In this document: piece by piece, positions 41,724-50,956 of the stretch | Layout: every line of letters starts with the position of its first letter | Position numbering within the stretch: position 1 is the first letter of the stretch | Source: an uncultured Prevotella sp. | Lineage (GTDB): Bacteria > Bacteroidota > Bacteroidia > Bacteroidales > Bacteroidaceae | Assembly (NCBI GenBank): GCA_905211345.1 | Contig: CAJMAO010000003.1 | Location: 9,326-73,325, forward strand | Length of the DNA: 64,000 nt | Reading direction: 5' to 3' | Made by a program: the position numbers and the translations under genes | Notes under the pieces: generated by a model | Databases searched by the model: none | What the model was told of the DNA's origin: nothing | What the model saw: the letters and a program-made list of their open reading frames with translations, nothing else

Positions 41724-44700
41724 ATGAAACAATTTAGGTTGGTTGACAATATCTTAGGCTGGCTGGCATTCTTCATAGCAGCTTTTGTATATTGCAGCAC
41801 TATCGAGCCGACAGCCAGTTTTTGGGATTGTCCTGAATTCATCACAACAGGGTACAAATTAGAAATAGGCCATCCGCCCGGAGCGCCTTTCTTTATGCTT
41901 ACGGCCAACTTGTTCTCACAGTTTGCCAGCGACCCGTCGCAAGTGGCGATGATGGTAAACACAATGAGCGCGCTGCTTAGCGCTACGTGCATACTGTTCC
42001 TGTTTTGGACAATCACCCACCTTACACGCAAGCTCATACTAAAAGACTGGGGCGCGCTTACCACCCCGAAGCTGATAGCCATCGAGGCGAGCGGCCTTGT
42101 TGGCGCGCTGATTTACACGTTCAGCGACACCTTCTGGTTCAGTGCCGTCGAAGGCGAGGTTTACGCCTACTCGTCAGCGTTCACTGCGGTTGTGTTCTGG
42201 CTAATACTAAAATGGGAAGACCACGCCGACGAGCCCCACAGCGACCGCTGGCTGGTGCTCATCATGTACATGACGGGCTTGAGCATAGGCGTCCACTTGC
42301 TCAACTTGCTTTGCGTGTCGGCCATCGTGCTGGTGTTCTACTACCGCAAGTTCCCCAACGCAAACCTGAAAGGCTCGCTCATCGCGCTGGCCATTTCGTT
42401 CGTGCTCATTGCCGTGATACTTTACGGAGTCGTGCCGGGCATCATCACCGTAGGCGGCTGGTTTGAACTGTTCTTCGTCAATACGCTCGGCTGTCCGTTC
42501 AACACAGGTGTCATAATATACATTATACTGCTCGTTTCAACGGTAATCTGGGCCATCTATGAAAGCTATACTTGCAAGAGTTTCAAACGCACCAACTTGT
42601 CGTTCGTGCTTTCGGTAGCCATGCTCGGTGTTCCGTTCTACGGCTACGGCTGGTCGGCTTTTTTCATCGGAGTTGTAGTATTAGCTATATTATGGTTCGT
42701 CGTTAACCGTAAGGTCAGCAACAAACCGCTGGTAAGCGCACGCATAAAGAACACCACGCTGCTCTGTATGCTGATGCTGATGATCGGATATTCCACTTAC
42801 GCCGTAACCGTTATACGCTCGTCGGCCAACCCACCGATGGACCAAAATTCGCCTGAAGATATCTTTACCCTCGGACGGTATCTCAGCCGCGAGCAATATG
42901 GCGACAACCCGCTTGTTTACGGGCAGGCTTACACATCACAAGTGAAGCTCGACGTCGAAAACGGAATGTGTAAACCGCACATGACTTACGGAGCGCCTAT
43001 TTACCAACGTAAAGAAAAGGCTTCGGCCGACGAGAAAGACTCATACTTCGTAGTAAGCCGCAACCGTGACTACGCATACGCCCAGAATATGGTGTTCCCG
43101 CGTATGTGGAGCTCTGCGCACGCCGAGGCGTACGAGAGCTGGATGGGCGGTGTAGAGGGTACACAGATACCTTACGACCGTTGTGGCGAACCGATAATGG
43201 TAAAGATGCCGACAATGCTCGAGAATCTGCGATTCTTCCTATCTTACCAGTGCAACTTCATGTATTGGCGCTACTTTATGTGGAACTTCGCAGGACGACA
43301 GAACGACATACAAGGAAACGGCGAACTGGAACACGGCAACTGGATAACAGGTATATCTTGGCTTGACAACCTAAGACTTGGCGACCAAAGCAAACTTCCT
43401 GACGACTTGAAGAACAACAAGGGACACAACGTGTTTTACTGCTTGCCCCTGTTGCTTGGACTCATCGGCCTTTTCTGGCAGGCTTACCGCGGACAGCGCG
43501 GAATAAGGCAGTTCTGGGTAGTGTTCTTCCTGTTTTTTATGACCGGTCTTGCCATCGTGCTCTACCTCAACCAAACACCGATGCAGCCACGTGAGCGCGA
43601 CTACGCTTACGCCGGTTCGTTCTACGCCTTCGCCATTTGGTGCGGTATCGGCGTAGCTGCCATCATCGACCTGCTGAAAAAATATGCAAAACTTAACGGC
43701 ACGATAGCCACAGCAGCCGTATCGATACTTTGCCTGCTCGTGCCTGTACAAATGGCAAGCCAGACATGGGACGACCACGATCGCAGCGGACGCTACGTAT
43801 GTCGTGACTTCGGACAGAACTATCTCATGTCTTTACAAGACAAGGGTAATCCGATAATCTTCACCAACGGTGACAACGACACTTTCCCGTTGTGGTACAA
43901 TCAGGATGTTGAAGGCGTTAGGACTGACGCACGAGTATGCAACCTCAGCTATCTGGCAACCGACTGGTATATCGACCAGATGTGCCGAGAGGCTTACAAT
44001 TCGCCGGCCGTGCCTATTTCATGGCCGCGCCTCGACTACTGTTCAGGCACAAACGAATATGTCGAGATTGTGCCTGAGACAAAACATGAAATACTCAATT
44101 TCTACAAGGCACATCCTGAAGAAGCAAAAACAGCCTTCGGCGATAATCCGTTCGAGGTTAAGAATATAATGAAGTACTGGGTCCGCTCTAAAAACCCGGA
44201 CTACCACTTCATACCAACCGACACACTCTATATAACAATCGACAAGGACGCTGTGCGCAAGAGCGGAATGATGATGGCGGCCGATTCCATACCTGACCGC
44301 ATGGTAATCTCGCTGAAAGGCAAAAGTGCCCTTTACAAGAACGACTTGATGATGCTGGAAATTCTTGCGCAATGTAACTGGACACGCCCTGTCTACGTAG
44401 CGACAACCGTCGGCTCGGAGAACTATATGAACCTAGGCGACAACTTTGTACAAGAAGGTCTTGCCAACCGCATCACACCGTTCACCACCAACGTGGCAGG
44501 AGCCAAGAATTTTGATACCGAACGCGTATATACAAACATGATGACACGTTTCAAGTACGGCGGCATCGATAAGAAAGGTATTTATCTTGACGAGACAGTC
44601 ATGCGCATGTGCTACACTCACCGCCGGCTGTTCGCCCAGCTTGCCCTAAGCCTCATCGCGGAAGGAAAGACCGACAAGGCTAAAAAGGTTTTGGCATACG

Positions 44701-45038
44701 CAGAGAAAGTAATACCGGCATACAACGTGCCTATCAATTATCTGAGCGGCGGACTTGACCTAGCCAAGGCTTACGTGCATGTTGGCAACAAGGCTAAAGC
44801 GGCCGAGCTTACAAAAGTCGTATTCGACAACGCACATCAGTACATGGCATGGTATAACTCGCTTAGTGGCGGCAGATTTACGCAATCTCAGCAAAACTGC
44901 ATGATGCATATCTACGTGATGAGCATGTGTATCGACAACGCCAATATGTTCGACAACGCACTGGCTAAGAAGCTCGAGGCTCAATTCAATGCAGACGTAG
45001 CCGCTTACCACGGCAAAGGAGGCGTGTTGCCACAATAA
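41724..45038 (+). CDS. DUF2723 family membrane glycosyltransferase-like protein
   Basis: The 1104-residue protein has an N-terminal block of about 11 membrane helices (residues 10-370) beginning with the family hallmark YCSTIEPTASFWDCPEFI (about 22-39). The aspartate/glutamate pair resembles the catalytic acids of GT-C glycosyltransferases, and EIGHPPGAP follows. A second helix cluster is at about 560-680, and the soluble C-terminus (about 700-1104) has TPR-like helices (KAKKVLAYAEKVIPAY). DUF2723 proteins are thought to act in protein O-glycosylation or lipid-linked sugar transfer in Bacteroidetes. The polysaccharide deacetylase next door is consistent with envelope glycan work. Confidence 0.92.
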   Translation: MKQFRLVDNILGWLAFFIAAFVYCSTIEPTASFWDCPEFITTGYKLEIGHPPGAPFFMLTANLFSQFASDPSQVAMMVNTMSALLSATCILFLFWTITHLTRKLILKDWGALTTPKLIAIEASGLVGALIYTFSDTFWFSAVEGEVYAYSSAFTAVVFWLILKWEDHADEPHSDRWLVLIMYMTGLSIGVHLLNLLCVSAIVLVFYYRKFPNANLKGSLIALAISFVLIAVILYGVVPGIITVGGWFELFFVNTLGCPFNTGVIIYIILLVSTVIWAIYESYTCKSFKRTNLSFVLSVAMLGVPFYGYGWSAFFIGVVVLAILWFVVNRKVSNKPLVSARIKNTTLLCMLMLMIGYSTYAVTVIRSSANPPMDQNSPEDIFTLGRYLSREQYGDNPLVYGQAYTSQVKLDVENGMCKPHMTYGAPIYQRKEKASADEKDSYFVVSRNRDYAYAQNMVFPRMWSSAHAEAYESWMGGVEGTQIPYDRCGEPIMVKMPTMLENLRFFLSYQCNFMYWRYFMWNFAGRQNDIQGNGELEHGNWITGISWLDNLRLGDQSKLPDDLKNNKGHNVFYCLPLLLGLIGLFWQAYRGQRGIRQFWVVFFLFFMTGLAIVLYLNQTPMQPRERDYAYAGSFYAFAIWCGIGVAAIIDLLKKYAKLNGTIATAAVSILCLLVPVQMASQTWDDHDRSGRYVCRDFGQNYLMSLQDKGNPIIFTNGDNDTFPLWYNQDVEGVRTDARVCNLSYLATDWYIDQMCREAYNSPAVPISWPRLDYCSGTNEYVEIVPETKHEILNFYKAHPEEAKTAFGDNPFEVKNIMKYWVRSKNPDYHFIPTDTLYITIDKDAVRKSGMMMAADSIPDRMVISLKGKSALYKNDLMMLEILAQCNWTRPVYVATTVGSENYMNLGDNFVQEGLANRITPFTTNVAGAKNFDTERVYTNMMTRFKYGGIDKKGIYLDETVMRMCYTHRRLFAQLALSLIAEGKTDKAKKVLAYAEKVIPAYNVPINYLSGGLDLAKAYVHVGNKAKAAELTKVVFDNAHQYMAWYNSLSGGRFTQSQQNCMMHIYVMSMCIDNANMFDNALAKKLEAQFNADVAAYHGKGGVLPQ

Positions 45039-45039
45039 A

Positions 45040-45157
45040 TAAATTCGTAGTTAAGGGAGTTTAAGACAAATGTTTTTGTCTGCACATTTCCATTTATACG
45101 ACAAAGGAAGTCTTGTCTTTAACTCCTTTAACTACCTTAACTTTTTTAACTACTAAA
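45040..45157. repeat. Intergenic inverted repeat (AAGGAGTT/AACTCCTT family)
   Basis: GTAGTTAAGGGAGTTTAAGACAA (45048-45070) is mirrored by TTGTCTTTAACTCC and TTTAACTACCTTAAC (45111-45141). It is related to the block at 14214-14335. Confidence 0.75.
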
Positions 45158-45160
45158 ATA

Positions 45161-45772
45161 ATGATCATCGAACAGCCTGCCAAATGGCTACGCTGGCTTT
45201 ACCCAAGGGCAACATGGCGTATGGACAAAAACGAAAGGGCGGTATATCTGACTTTCGACGATGGTCCTATACCTGAATCAACCCCGTTCATCCTTGACAC
45301 TTTGGCTGAATATGACGCCCGCGCCACATTCTTCATGGTTGGCGACAACGTGAGAAAACACCCCGGGCTGTTCAAGCAGATTGTAGACGCAGGCCACCAA
45401 GTAGGCAACCACACGTTCAACCACTGGGGCGGTTTCAAACATACGACAAAAGCTTATAGCGAAAACGCGGAGAAAGCCAACAGCCTTATCGGCTCCCACT
45501 TATTTCGTCCGCCACATGGATGGATGCGCTGGGAACAGTATTTCTGGTTAGGACGCAAATACCGCATTGTCATGTGGGATCTCGTAACCCGCGATTACAG
45601 CAAATGGCTCACGGCTGAAGACGTGCTCAAGAACGTAAAGCGATACACACGCAACGGCTCAATCATAACGTTTCATGATTCACTGAAAAGCATAGACAAA
45701 CTACGTTACGCGCTACCCGAAGCACTCAAATGGATGAAAGAACAGAATTATGAGTTCAAAACTTTCGAGTGA
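45161..45772 (+). CDS. Polysaccharide deacetylase (NodB-like carbohydrate esterase)
   Basis: I take the ATG at 45161 (MIIEQPAKWL); the frame above it reads through the repeat. The 203-residue protein has the NodB motifs: TFDDGP (about 31-36, catalytic base and metal aspartate), GNHTFNH (about 85-91, two zinc histidines), RPPHGW (about 120-125) and ITFHDS near 172-177. It hydrolyses N-acetyl groups of amino sugars in cell-wall or surface glycans. There is no clear signal peptide, so location is uncertain. It overlaps queG by 23 bases. Confidence 0.92.
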   Translation: MIIEQPAKWLRWLYPRATWRMDKNERAVYLTFDDGPIPESTPFILDTLAEYDARATFFMVGDNVRKHPGLFKQIVDAGHQVGNHTFNHWGGFKHTTKAYSENAEKANSLIGSHLFRPPHGWMRWEQYFWLGRKYRIVMWDLVTRDYSKWLTAEDVLKNVKRYTRNGSIITFHDSLKSIDKLRYALPEALKWMKEQNYEFKTFE

Positions 45773-46664
45773 ACAAATAAAAGCCGAGGCAAAAGCCCTC
45801 GGCTTCTTCGCTTGTGGAATAGCCAAGGCCGAATCTGTATCTGCCTGCCACGCCGATATGTTCCGCCGTTGGCTCGATACCAGCGGATACGCCGACATGG
45901 ATTATATGGCACGCAACATTGACAAACGGCTCAATCCCCTCCTGCTAATGCCCGACGTAAAAAGTATCGTAAGCGTCGCGCTCAACTATGCCCCCGGTGA
46001 ACGCATACCGGAAGGCGAACTGCAATTTGCAGCATACGCCCTCGGTCAAGATTATCACGACATCGTAAAGTCACGTCTTCACACCCTAGCCTCACGCCTA
46101 GGACTAACCACATACAGAGCGTTCTGCGACACCGCACCCGTACTCGAGCGCTATTGGGCAGCACAATCTGGAATCGGTTGGATTGGCCACAACCACCAAC
46201 TAATCATACCTCATGCCGGTAGCATGTTTTTTCTCGGCGAGCTGTTCATCGACATCGAACTTGACTATGACAGCCCAGTCACGCCTCATTGCGGTACATG
46301 CCACGCCTGCCTTGATGCCTGCCCAACAGGCGCGATAAGCACACAACGCCCTTTCTGCTCGTCACGCTGCCTGTCATATCTCACGATAGAAAACCGTGGA
46401 GACATTCCATCGGATATAGCCTCAAAAATGGGCGATACCGTTTATGGCTGCGACCGATGCCTAAACGCTTGCCCTTGGAACCGCTTTGCGACACCAACAA
46501 ACGACCCTCTGCTACGCCCTAAAGCTGAATTACTCCGCATGACGCGCGCCGATTGGCAACATCTGACTGTTGAGCAATACCGCCGTCTGTTTAAAGGCAA
46601 CGCGGTAAAAAGAGCGAAATACGAAGGACTTATGAGAAACATTGGCTGTGTAATTAAGAGTTAA
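45750..46664 (+). CDS. queG: Epoxyqueuosine reductase
   Basis: The 304-residue protein carries two 4Fe-4S clusters: CGTCHACLDACPTGAI (about 187-202) and CDRCLNACPWN (about 237-247). The QueG signature ENRGDIP is at about 217-223 and an N-terminal cobalamin-binding domain precedes them. It performs the last step of queuosine synthesis in tRNA. The last three residues (I-K-S) and the stop are encoded by the AATTAAGAGTTAA repeat, so the element has set the gene's C-terminus. Confidence 0.95.
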   Translation: MSSKLSSEQIKAEAKALGFFACGIAKAESVSACHADMFRRWLDTSGYADMDYMARNIDKRLNPLLLMPDVKSIVSVALNYAPGERIPEGELQFAAYALGQDYHDIVKSRLHTLASRLGLTTYRAFCDTAPVLERYWAAQSGIGWIGHNHQLIIPHAGSMFFLGELFIDIELDYDSPVTPHCGTCHACLDACPTGAISTQRPFCSSRCLSYLTIENRGDIPSDIASKMGDTVYGCDRCLNACPWNRFATPTNDPLLRPKAELLRMTRADWQHLTVEQYRRLFKGNAVKRAKYEGLMRNIGCVIKS

Positions 46665-46794
46665 GAATTACGAGTTAAGAAAATATGTCAACACATAATA
46701 AAGAAAAACATACGAAACTTAACTCCAATTATATACTCTTATCAGTCATTCTTTCTTAAATCTTAAATCTTAACTCTTAATTTTTTATTCAAAA
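46650..46794. repeat. Intergenic inverted repeat (AATTAAGAGTTAAGAA family)
   Basis: AATTAAGAGTTAAGAATTA (46652-46670) pairs with TTAAATCTTAACTCTTAATT (46763-46782). The left arm begins inside queG. Confidence 0.8.
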
Positions 46795-47310
46795 ATGATC
46801 GGAAAAGACATTGTCATCGCCGCGCTAGTGCGCACATTCTTCAAATACTACGTTACAGGTATAATCGAATCACAGACCGACAGCGACCCGCAAGAGCGTT
46901 TTGAACCGAAAAACATCAAGCGCATAATGCTCAATCACTATGAACGCGTATCAAAACTGTTCAACCAAGAAGCGTTTTACGCCCTGTCACGCATGAACTA
47001 CAAAGCTGACGAAATAGAACCGTTGCTGAAAGAATTTGTTACGGAACAAACAACCGAAATGGATCTTGTACGCTTCGCCTGCCGCACCGACAACACTTAC
47101 AATGTCATGGTTGAAGAATACCGCCGCAACTTCACCAACCTGCTTGCCGGACGCATTGAGACACAAGACGAACACGTCAGCTCATACACACGCTGTCCTG
47201 ACCTTGGCGAAATAAACATCGACACGGCTGAAAGCATTATAAACCGTATGGCTACACGGGCATACGAATTAGGCAAAGCCAGTCAGGCTTCGCCTAAAAT
47301 TAAAAAGTAA
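46795..47310 (+). CDS. Unknown 171-residue cytoplasmic protein
   Basis: The protein is mainly helical with no signal or membrane segment. Visible segments include an N-terminal hydrophobic helix (IVIAALVRTFFKYYVTGII, about 5-23) and a middle region YALSRMNYKADEIEPLLKEF (about 62-81). I do not recognise the family. It lies between two repeat blocks and a bidirectional terminator, so it is a single-gene unit. Core-like codon use suggests it is a resident gene. Confidence 0.7.
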   Translation: MIGKDIVIAALVRTFFKYYVTGIIESQTDSDPQERFEPKNIKRIMLNHYERVSKLFNQEAFYALSRMNYKADEIEPLLKEFVTEQTTEMDLVRFACRTDNTYNVMVEEYRRNFTNLLAGRIETQDEHVSSYTRCPDLGEINIDTAESIINRMATRAYELGKASQASPKIKK

Positions 47311-47327
47311 TAATTAAAATTTGAAAA

Positions 47328-47379
47328 CGCCTTGCTATTCTTACAATCTTTGCGTAAACGGCAAGTATATAGCAAGGCG
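47328..47379. terminator. Bidirectional terminator between convergent genes
   Basis: CGCCTTGCTAT (47328-47338) pairs perfectly with ATAGCAAGGCG (47369-47379). A-rich sequence precedes it and T-rich sequence follows (repeated TTTTTAATTGTTA to 47420). Confidence 0.8.
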
Positions 47380-47432
47380 GTTTAATTGTTACTTTTTAAT
47401 TGTTATTTTTTAATTGTTATTTAACCCATTGG

Positions 47433-47750
47433 CTAAATAACCACCGCCGTTCCGCTGCATGTCACCATCAGCATCGAGCCATTCTGCCCTATCGCCTCAT
47501 AATCTAAATCTATGCCGACAATAGCGTTAGCGCCAAGCTCCGCGGCGCGTTCTTCCATTTCACTCATTGCCGACTCCTTGGCCTCACGCAACACTTTCTC
47601 GTATGTTCCGCTGCGCCCGCCGAAAAAGTCGCGCAATCCGGCCATAAAATCTTTCAGCACGTTAGCGCCAACGATAGTCTCTCCTGTCACTACGCCCTTA
47701 TATTCAATGATATGGCGTCCCTCAATTGTAGGTGTTGTCGATAAAAGCAT
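47433..47750 (-). CDS. YbjQ-family (UPF0145) protein
   Basis: The 105-residue protein matches the heavy-metal-binding-domain/YbjQ family: [17 protein letters not shown] (about 14-30), a central helix with [29 protein letters not shown] (about 57-85; A-E-L-G-A-N-A-I is the signature) and a C-terminal GTAV strand. It forms a homo-oligomer of unknown function. It is complete and of normal length. Confidence 0.92.
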   Translation of the reverse strand: MLLSTTPTIEGRHIIEYKGVVTGETIVGANVLKDFMAGLRDFFGGRSGTYEKVLREAKESAMSEMEERAAELGANAIVGIDLDYEAIGQNGSMLMVTCSGTAVVI

Positions 47751-47823
47751 TGTTTCCCGTTTTTTTATTAAATATTATGATGCGAAAATAATAAAAAATA
47801 CCATATCTTCATAATATTTCATC

Positions 47824-48543
47824 CTAAAACACCTGAAACTTCAGTCCTAACGACAGTCCTACTATGTCTGTAAGGCGCACGTGGCGATCCTGTACAAGCG
47901 CGCGCAGATAAATGTCGCAAGTGCTCAATTCATAAAAAGCGGTTATGCTTTTTACGAACTTACGGCGGTTGTGTGGCAAGGTGTACTCCACACGCTGCCC
48001 CACAAAAACGTTTATACGCACCTTCGTCGACAAAAACGGATAATAATCGTCGGGATAGCGCGAAGGCTGTTTTTGCCAGAACTCAGAACCGAACACCGTA
48101 TTAAAATACAATCCTACCGACAATGGTTCTACCGCCCATCCGTTCTTTATATACAGACTCCACGGTATGAAATTCTCTTTCAGCGTCATTGTTACTTTAG
48201 TCCGCTTGCTGCCATAGCGAGGCAGAACACCGAACAGCAAATGTGTCTCCCATTGCTTATGCTTGCCGTAATCCCATCCTACACCGACAGATATCAACCC
48301 CATATTGCCGGCAAACTGAATAACGCTTTGCGTAGGAATAAGACTCTGCCAATGCCGGCGATAACGGTGCACACGACGGTCGTAACTGGTAAGCGCCTGA
48401 CCTGTGGCCGTATCGTTTGGAATTACAGATTCCACAACCATTGTCGAATCAATACCGGTCTCCGCCGTTCCGCTATACATCACGCTGACCGCTCCCGCCC
48501 GAACAGAAATAAGCAGCAATAAGCTAAAAATAAATGACCTCAT
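47824..48543 (-). CDS. Unknown outer-membrane-type protein coupled to a metallophosphoesterase
   Basis: The start could be ATG 48543 (MRSFIFSLLL) or 48549; both lie inside the end of the upstream gene, so the two are translationally coupled. About 239 residues: a signal peptide ending near AGA, then beta-rich sequence with MGLISVGVGWDYGK, YGSKRTKVTMTLKENFIPWSL and a C-terminal phenylalanine, suggesting an outer-membrane barrel. I recall similar uncharacterised Bacteroidales proteins but no name. Confidence 0.72.
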   Translation of the reverse strand: MRSFIFSLLLLISVRAGAVSVMYSGTAETGIDSTMVVESVIPNDTATGQALTSYDRRVHRYRRHWQSLIPTQSVIQFAGNMGLISVGVGWDYGKHKQWETHLLFGVLPRYGSKRTKVTMTLKENFIPWSLYIKNGWAVEPLSVGLYFNTVFGSEFWQKQPSRYPDDYYPFLSTKVRINVFVGQRVEYTLPHNRRKFVKSITAFYELSTCDIYLRALVQDRHVRLTDIVGLSLGLKFQVF

Positions 48544-49336
48544 AATCATATCCGTCAGGTGTTATGGTGAACAACATATAAGAACGGTGACTGGCGCAAT
48601 CAACACCGTAATACACCACGCCGTCTTCAAATATTTCTGATGCCGAAAGTTTGTGGTTATGACCATAGACACAAAACATCAGACCGGGAAAATTTGTTAC
48701 ATAAAGCTCAAAAGGCTTTGCCACGTTGTTGTTGAACTGGTCGCTGTACGGACATGCGTGCATACAGATAATCGTGCGGTCAAACAGGGCCGAGTCGGCC
48801 GTCATCTGTTCCTCCATATAGTCGAAGTCGGGATTGGCCGCCACATAGTCATATTCGGTAGCGTTGGTGTTCAGGCAAACAAATTTTACACGCCCTGCGA
48901 TAAAACTGAAATTACTCTCGCCGTACATCTTATTATAAACCTCCTCGCCTGTGCCAAGACAGTCGTGATTGCCCAACAGTGCCACATACGGCACGCTGAG
49001 TTTCGACAGCACGTCGCGCTGCCACACCCATTCCTTGGTTGTGGCGCAGTCGGTCAAGTCGCCTAAATGCACTACGAAGTCGGCCTCTCCGCGTGTGTTT
49101 ATGTCCTTCACCATGTCTTCCGTTTCCGAGTACCACCCATGGCTGTCTGAGATAAAGGCCACTTTAAATATGTCCTTACCGTCTGTTGCCGCCCCTATAC
49201 GTCCTATAGCCGCGGCGTTTATGCCTTTCTCGCCGCCAAAACGCACGTCATACGGATGATAGTCGAAACAGCCTGCGACAACAAACGCAAGCGCAACAGC
49301 CGTCAACGTAACAGATAATTTATTTTTTAATGTCAT
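48524..49336 (-). CDS. Metallophosphoesterase lipoprotein
   Basis: I use the ATG at 49336 (MTLKNKLSVTLTAVALA), since the frame above it passes the promoter. The 270-residue protein has a lipoprotein signal (VAGC, cysteine near 23) and the calcineurin-type motifs in order: FISDSHGW (about 59-66), HLGDLTDC (about 84-91), GNHDC (about 114-118), a CMHACP histidine (about 188-193) and YGHNHK (about 219-224). It hydrolyses phosphoesters in the periplasm; substrate unknown. Confidence 0.9.
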   Translation of the reverse strand: MTLKNKLSVTLTAVALAFVVAGCFDYHPYDVRFGGEKGINAAAIGRIGAATDGKDIFKVAFISDSHGWYSETEDMVKDINTRGEADFVVHLGDLTDCATTKEWVWQRDVLSKLSVPYVALLGNHDCLGTGEEVYNKMYGESNFSFIAGRVKFVCLNTNATEYDYVAANPDFDYMEEQMTADSALFDRTIICMHACPYSDQFNNNVAKPFELYVTNFPGLMFCVYGHNHKLSASEIFEDGVVYYGVDCASHRSYMLFTITPDGYDYEVIYF

Positions 49337-49358
49337 AAAATGTTTTATAATACGGTTG

Positions 49359-49366
49359 CAAAGGTA
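49359..49366 (-). promoter_or_regulatory. -7 box of the metallophosphoesterase gene
   Basis: TACCTTTG on the minus strand, 22 bases before the ATG; CAA (TTG) near 49385 lies 18 nt further up. Confidence 0.6.
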
Positions 49367-49519
49367 CTCACTATATGTAACAATCAATGCAATACCAGCA
49401 ATCTTTTCATGTTCATTAAGTCTTACAACATGTTCAAAAAAAGAATCCACAGAACATCGCTTGTAAAAGCCTCGCCATACGGTTCTGTCAGAGAATCACA
49501 ATTACGACATACTTGAAAC

Positions 49520-49583
49520 AGTAAAATTTTAAACAGAAAAGTATGTTAAACATATTTTTCTATTCAAAATTTTACTATTTTTG
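49520..49583 (+). promoter_or_regulatory. Nested palindromic operator and promoter of the abiEi-like gene
   Basis: Outer arms AGTAAAATTTT (49520-49530) and AAAATTTTACT (49566-49576) are perfect complements. Inside them AGAAAAGTATG and CATATTTTTCT form a second near-perfect pair. The -7 box TATTTTTG (49576-49583) starts at the last base of the outer arm, so a bound protein would cover the promoter. AbiEi antitoxins are known to repress their own promoters through inverted repeats. Confidence 0.8.
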
Positions 49584-49587
49584 CACC

Positions 49588-50214
49588 ATGAACAATCCAT
49601 TGCAACAGTTAGGAAATATTCCTGTAACGTCTTCTATCTTGGTGTCTCTTTACTCTAATATCAAAGGGAAAAGCCAAAAGATAAGACAACTTGAACGCGA
49701 CAAGCAGGTTATCCGCCTCAAGAGAGGACTTTATGTATGCAGCCCTGATGTAACGGGTAAGGCTCTATCAACCGAATTGATCGCCAACCACATGTATCCT
49801 CCATCGTATGTCTCAATGGCTTCAGCGTTGCGATATTACGGTTTAATACCCGAAGCCGTATACACAAGGCAATCCATGACCCTTAAGCACGCAAAAGTGT
49901 TCGACACACCGTTAGGAAGGTTTGAATATACGCATATTTCAAGAAAAGCGTTCTCCGTCGGCTTGTCAAGCGTCAAAAATGATGGTTACGCCTTTATAAT
50001 AGCTACACCTGAAAAAGCATTGTGCGATTTGATTGCCAATTCCACCAATGTAAACCTCCGCTATTTGAAAGACGCTGAAACCTATTTAGAAGAAGACATA
50101 CGTATGGAACGCGACAACTTCAAGCAGATGAATGCTGGAATATTCGAGGAATATATTAAGGTCGGCAAGAAGGCCGACTCTATACGAACACTACTGAAAC
50201 TACTGAAGAAATGA
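49588..50214 (+). CDS. AbiEi-type (type IV) antitoxin / transcriptional regulator, toxin partner lost
   Basis: The ATG at 49588 lies four bases after the -7 box, so the mRNA is nearly leaderless; the frame above it lies in the operator. The 208-residue protein has a winged-helix N-terminus (about 10-65, with VIRLKRGLYVC) and the AbiEi core YVSMASALRYYGLIPEAVYT (about 75-94) and TPEKALCDLI (about 139-148). In AbiE systems this protein neutralises the AbiEii nucleotidyltransferase toxin and represses the operon. Here an 11-codon stub follows in place of the toxin gene. AT-rich composition suggests transfer. Confidence 0.85.
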   Translation: MNNPLQQLGNIPVTSSILVSLYSNIKGKSQKIRQLERDKQVIRLKRGLYVCSPDVTGKALSTELIANHMYPPSYVSMASALRYYGLIPEAVYTRQSMTLKHAKVFDTPLGRFEYTHISRKAFSVGLSSVKNDGYAFIIATPEKALCDLIANSTNVNLRYLKDAETYLEEDIRMERDNFKQMNAGIFEEYIKVGKKADSIRTLLKLLKK

Positions 50215-50246
50215 AGAACGGCATTTACGACAACATGCCCATATAG
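50211..50246 (+). pseudogene. Stub of an AbiEii toxin gene
   Basis: An ATGA overlap with the antitoxin stop opens a frame MKNGIYDNMPI that ends at TAG 50244-50246, followed at once by TAA. AbiEii toxins usually start this way, coupled to AbiEi, and run for about 250-300 residues. Nothing toxin-like follows before the convergent vsr gene. Confidence 0.45.
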
Positions 50247-50397
50247 TAACTGTCGGTTATAAATCCAGCGGAACAAACTTTTGACCGTTCTGTAAAAACA
50301 TAAAACCCTGACGGTATTTATATTTATTCATAATAGCGCGAAAATAATAAAAATATCCGAAACACGTTTTATTGTTCTTCACGAACTTAAAAAAATA

Positions 50398-50892
50398 TTA
50401 TTCCCCCATCTCCGGCTCGGCGGCCATTCCGTAATCGTCATCCGTCATGGACTTGTATTTTATGGCATGGTCGTTAAGGTATATCCTGTTCAGCGTATAT
50501 TCAAGTGATTTCAAAGTTGCGTCACGCCTGTCGTTAGCCAGTTCACACTCCCATACGGTGATGCAGTGCCAGCCCATTTCTGACAACCTTCGTTGTTCTT
50601 CTTTATCGCGTTCACGGTTGCGGTTGATTTTGTTGCGCCAAAATTCTTGGTTGGTCTTTGGCAAATGGCCGTTGTGGCAATCATGGCCATGCCAGAAGCA
50701 TCCGTTAACGAATATGCAAGTGCGGTATTTACGCAATACTATGTCAGGATGCCCGGGCAGTCGTGGATGGTTTAGCCTATACCTGAACCCCCTTGAGAAA
50801 AGATATTTACGCACGATAATCTCCGGCCGCGTATTCTTTGAGCGGATAGCGGCCATTATCTTACTGCGTTTATCTTTTGAGACAACATCCAT
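50398..50892 (-). CDS. vsr: Very short patch repair (Vsr) mismatch endonuclease
   Basis: The 164-residue protein matches Vsr: RSKIMAAIRSKNTRPE (about 9-24), LPGHPDIVLRKYRTCIFVNG (about 45-64, catalytic D50), CFWHGHDC (about 65-72, zinc and active-site residues) and WECEL near 120-124. Vsr nicks at T:G mismatches produced when 5-methylcytosine deaminates, and so protects genomes with a cytosine-5 methyltransferase, here encoded divergently 330 bp away. The C-terminus is extended by an acidic tail (MTDDDYGM...EPEMGE) after residue 145. Confidence 0.94.
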   Translation of the reverse strand: MDVVSKDKRSKIMAAIRSKNTRPEIIVRKYLFSRGFRYRLNHPRLPGHPDIVLRKYRTCIFVNGCFWHGHDCHNGHLPKTNQEFWRNKINRNRERDKEEQRRLSEMGWHCITVWECELANDRRDATLKSLEYTLNRIYLNDHAIKYKSMTDDDYGMAAEPEMGE

Positions 50893-50899
50893 GCAGATG

Positions 50900-50907
50900 C
50901 AAACTTA
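50900..50907 (-). promoter_or_regulatory. -7 box of vsr
   Basis: TAAGTTTG on the minus strand, seven bases before the ATG; transcription would start at or next to the start codon, as for the abiEi-like gene. Confidence 0.65.
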
Positions 50908-50956
50908 CATAATTCTTATCATATAAACATGGATTGGCAACAGTTTTTCCACAAAG

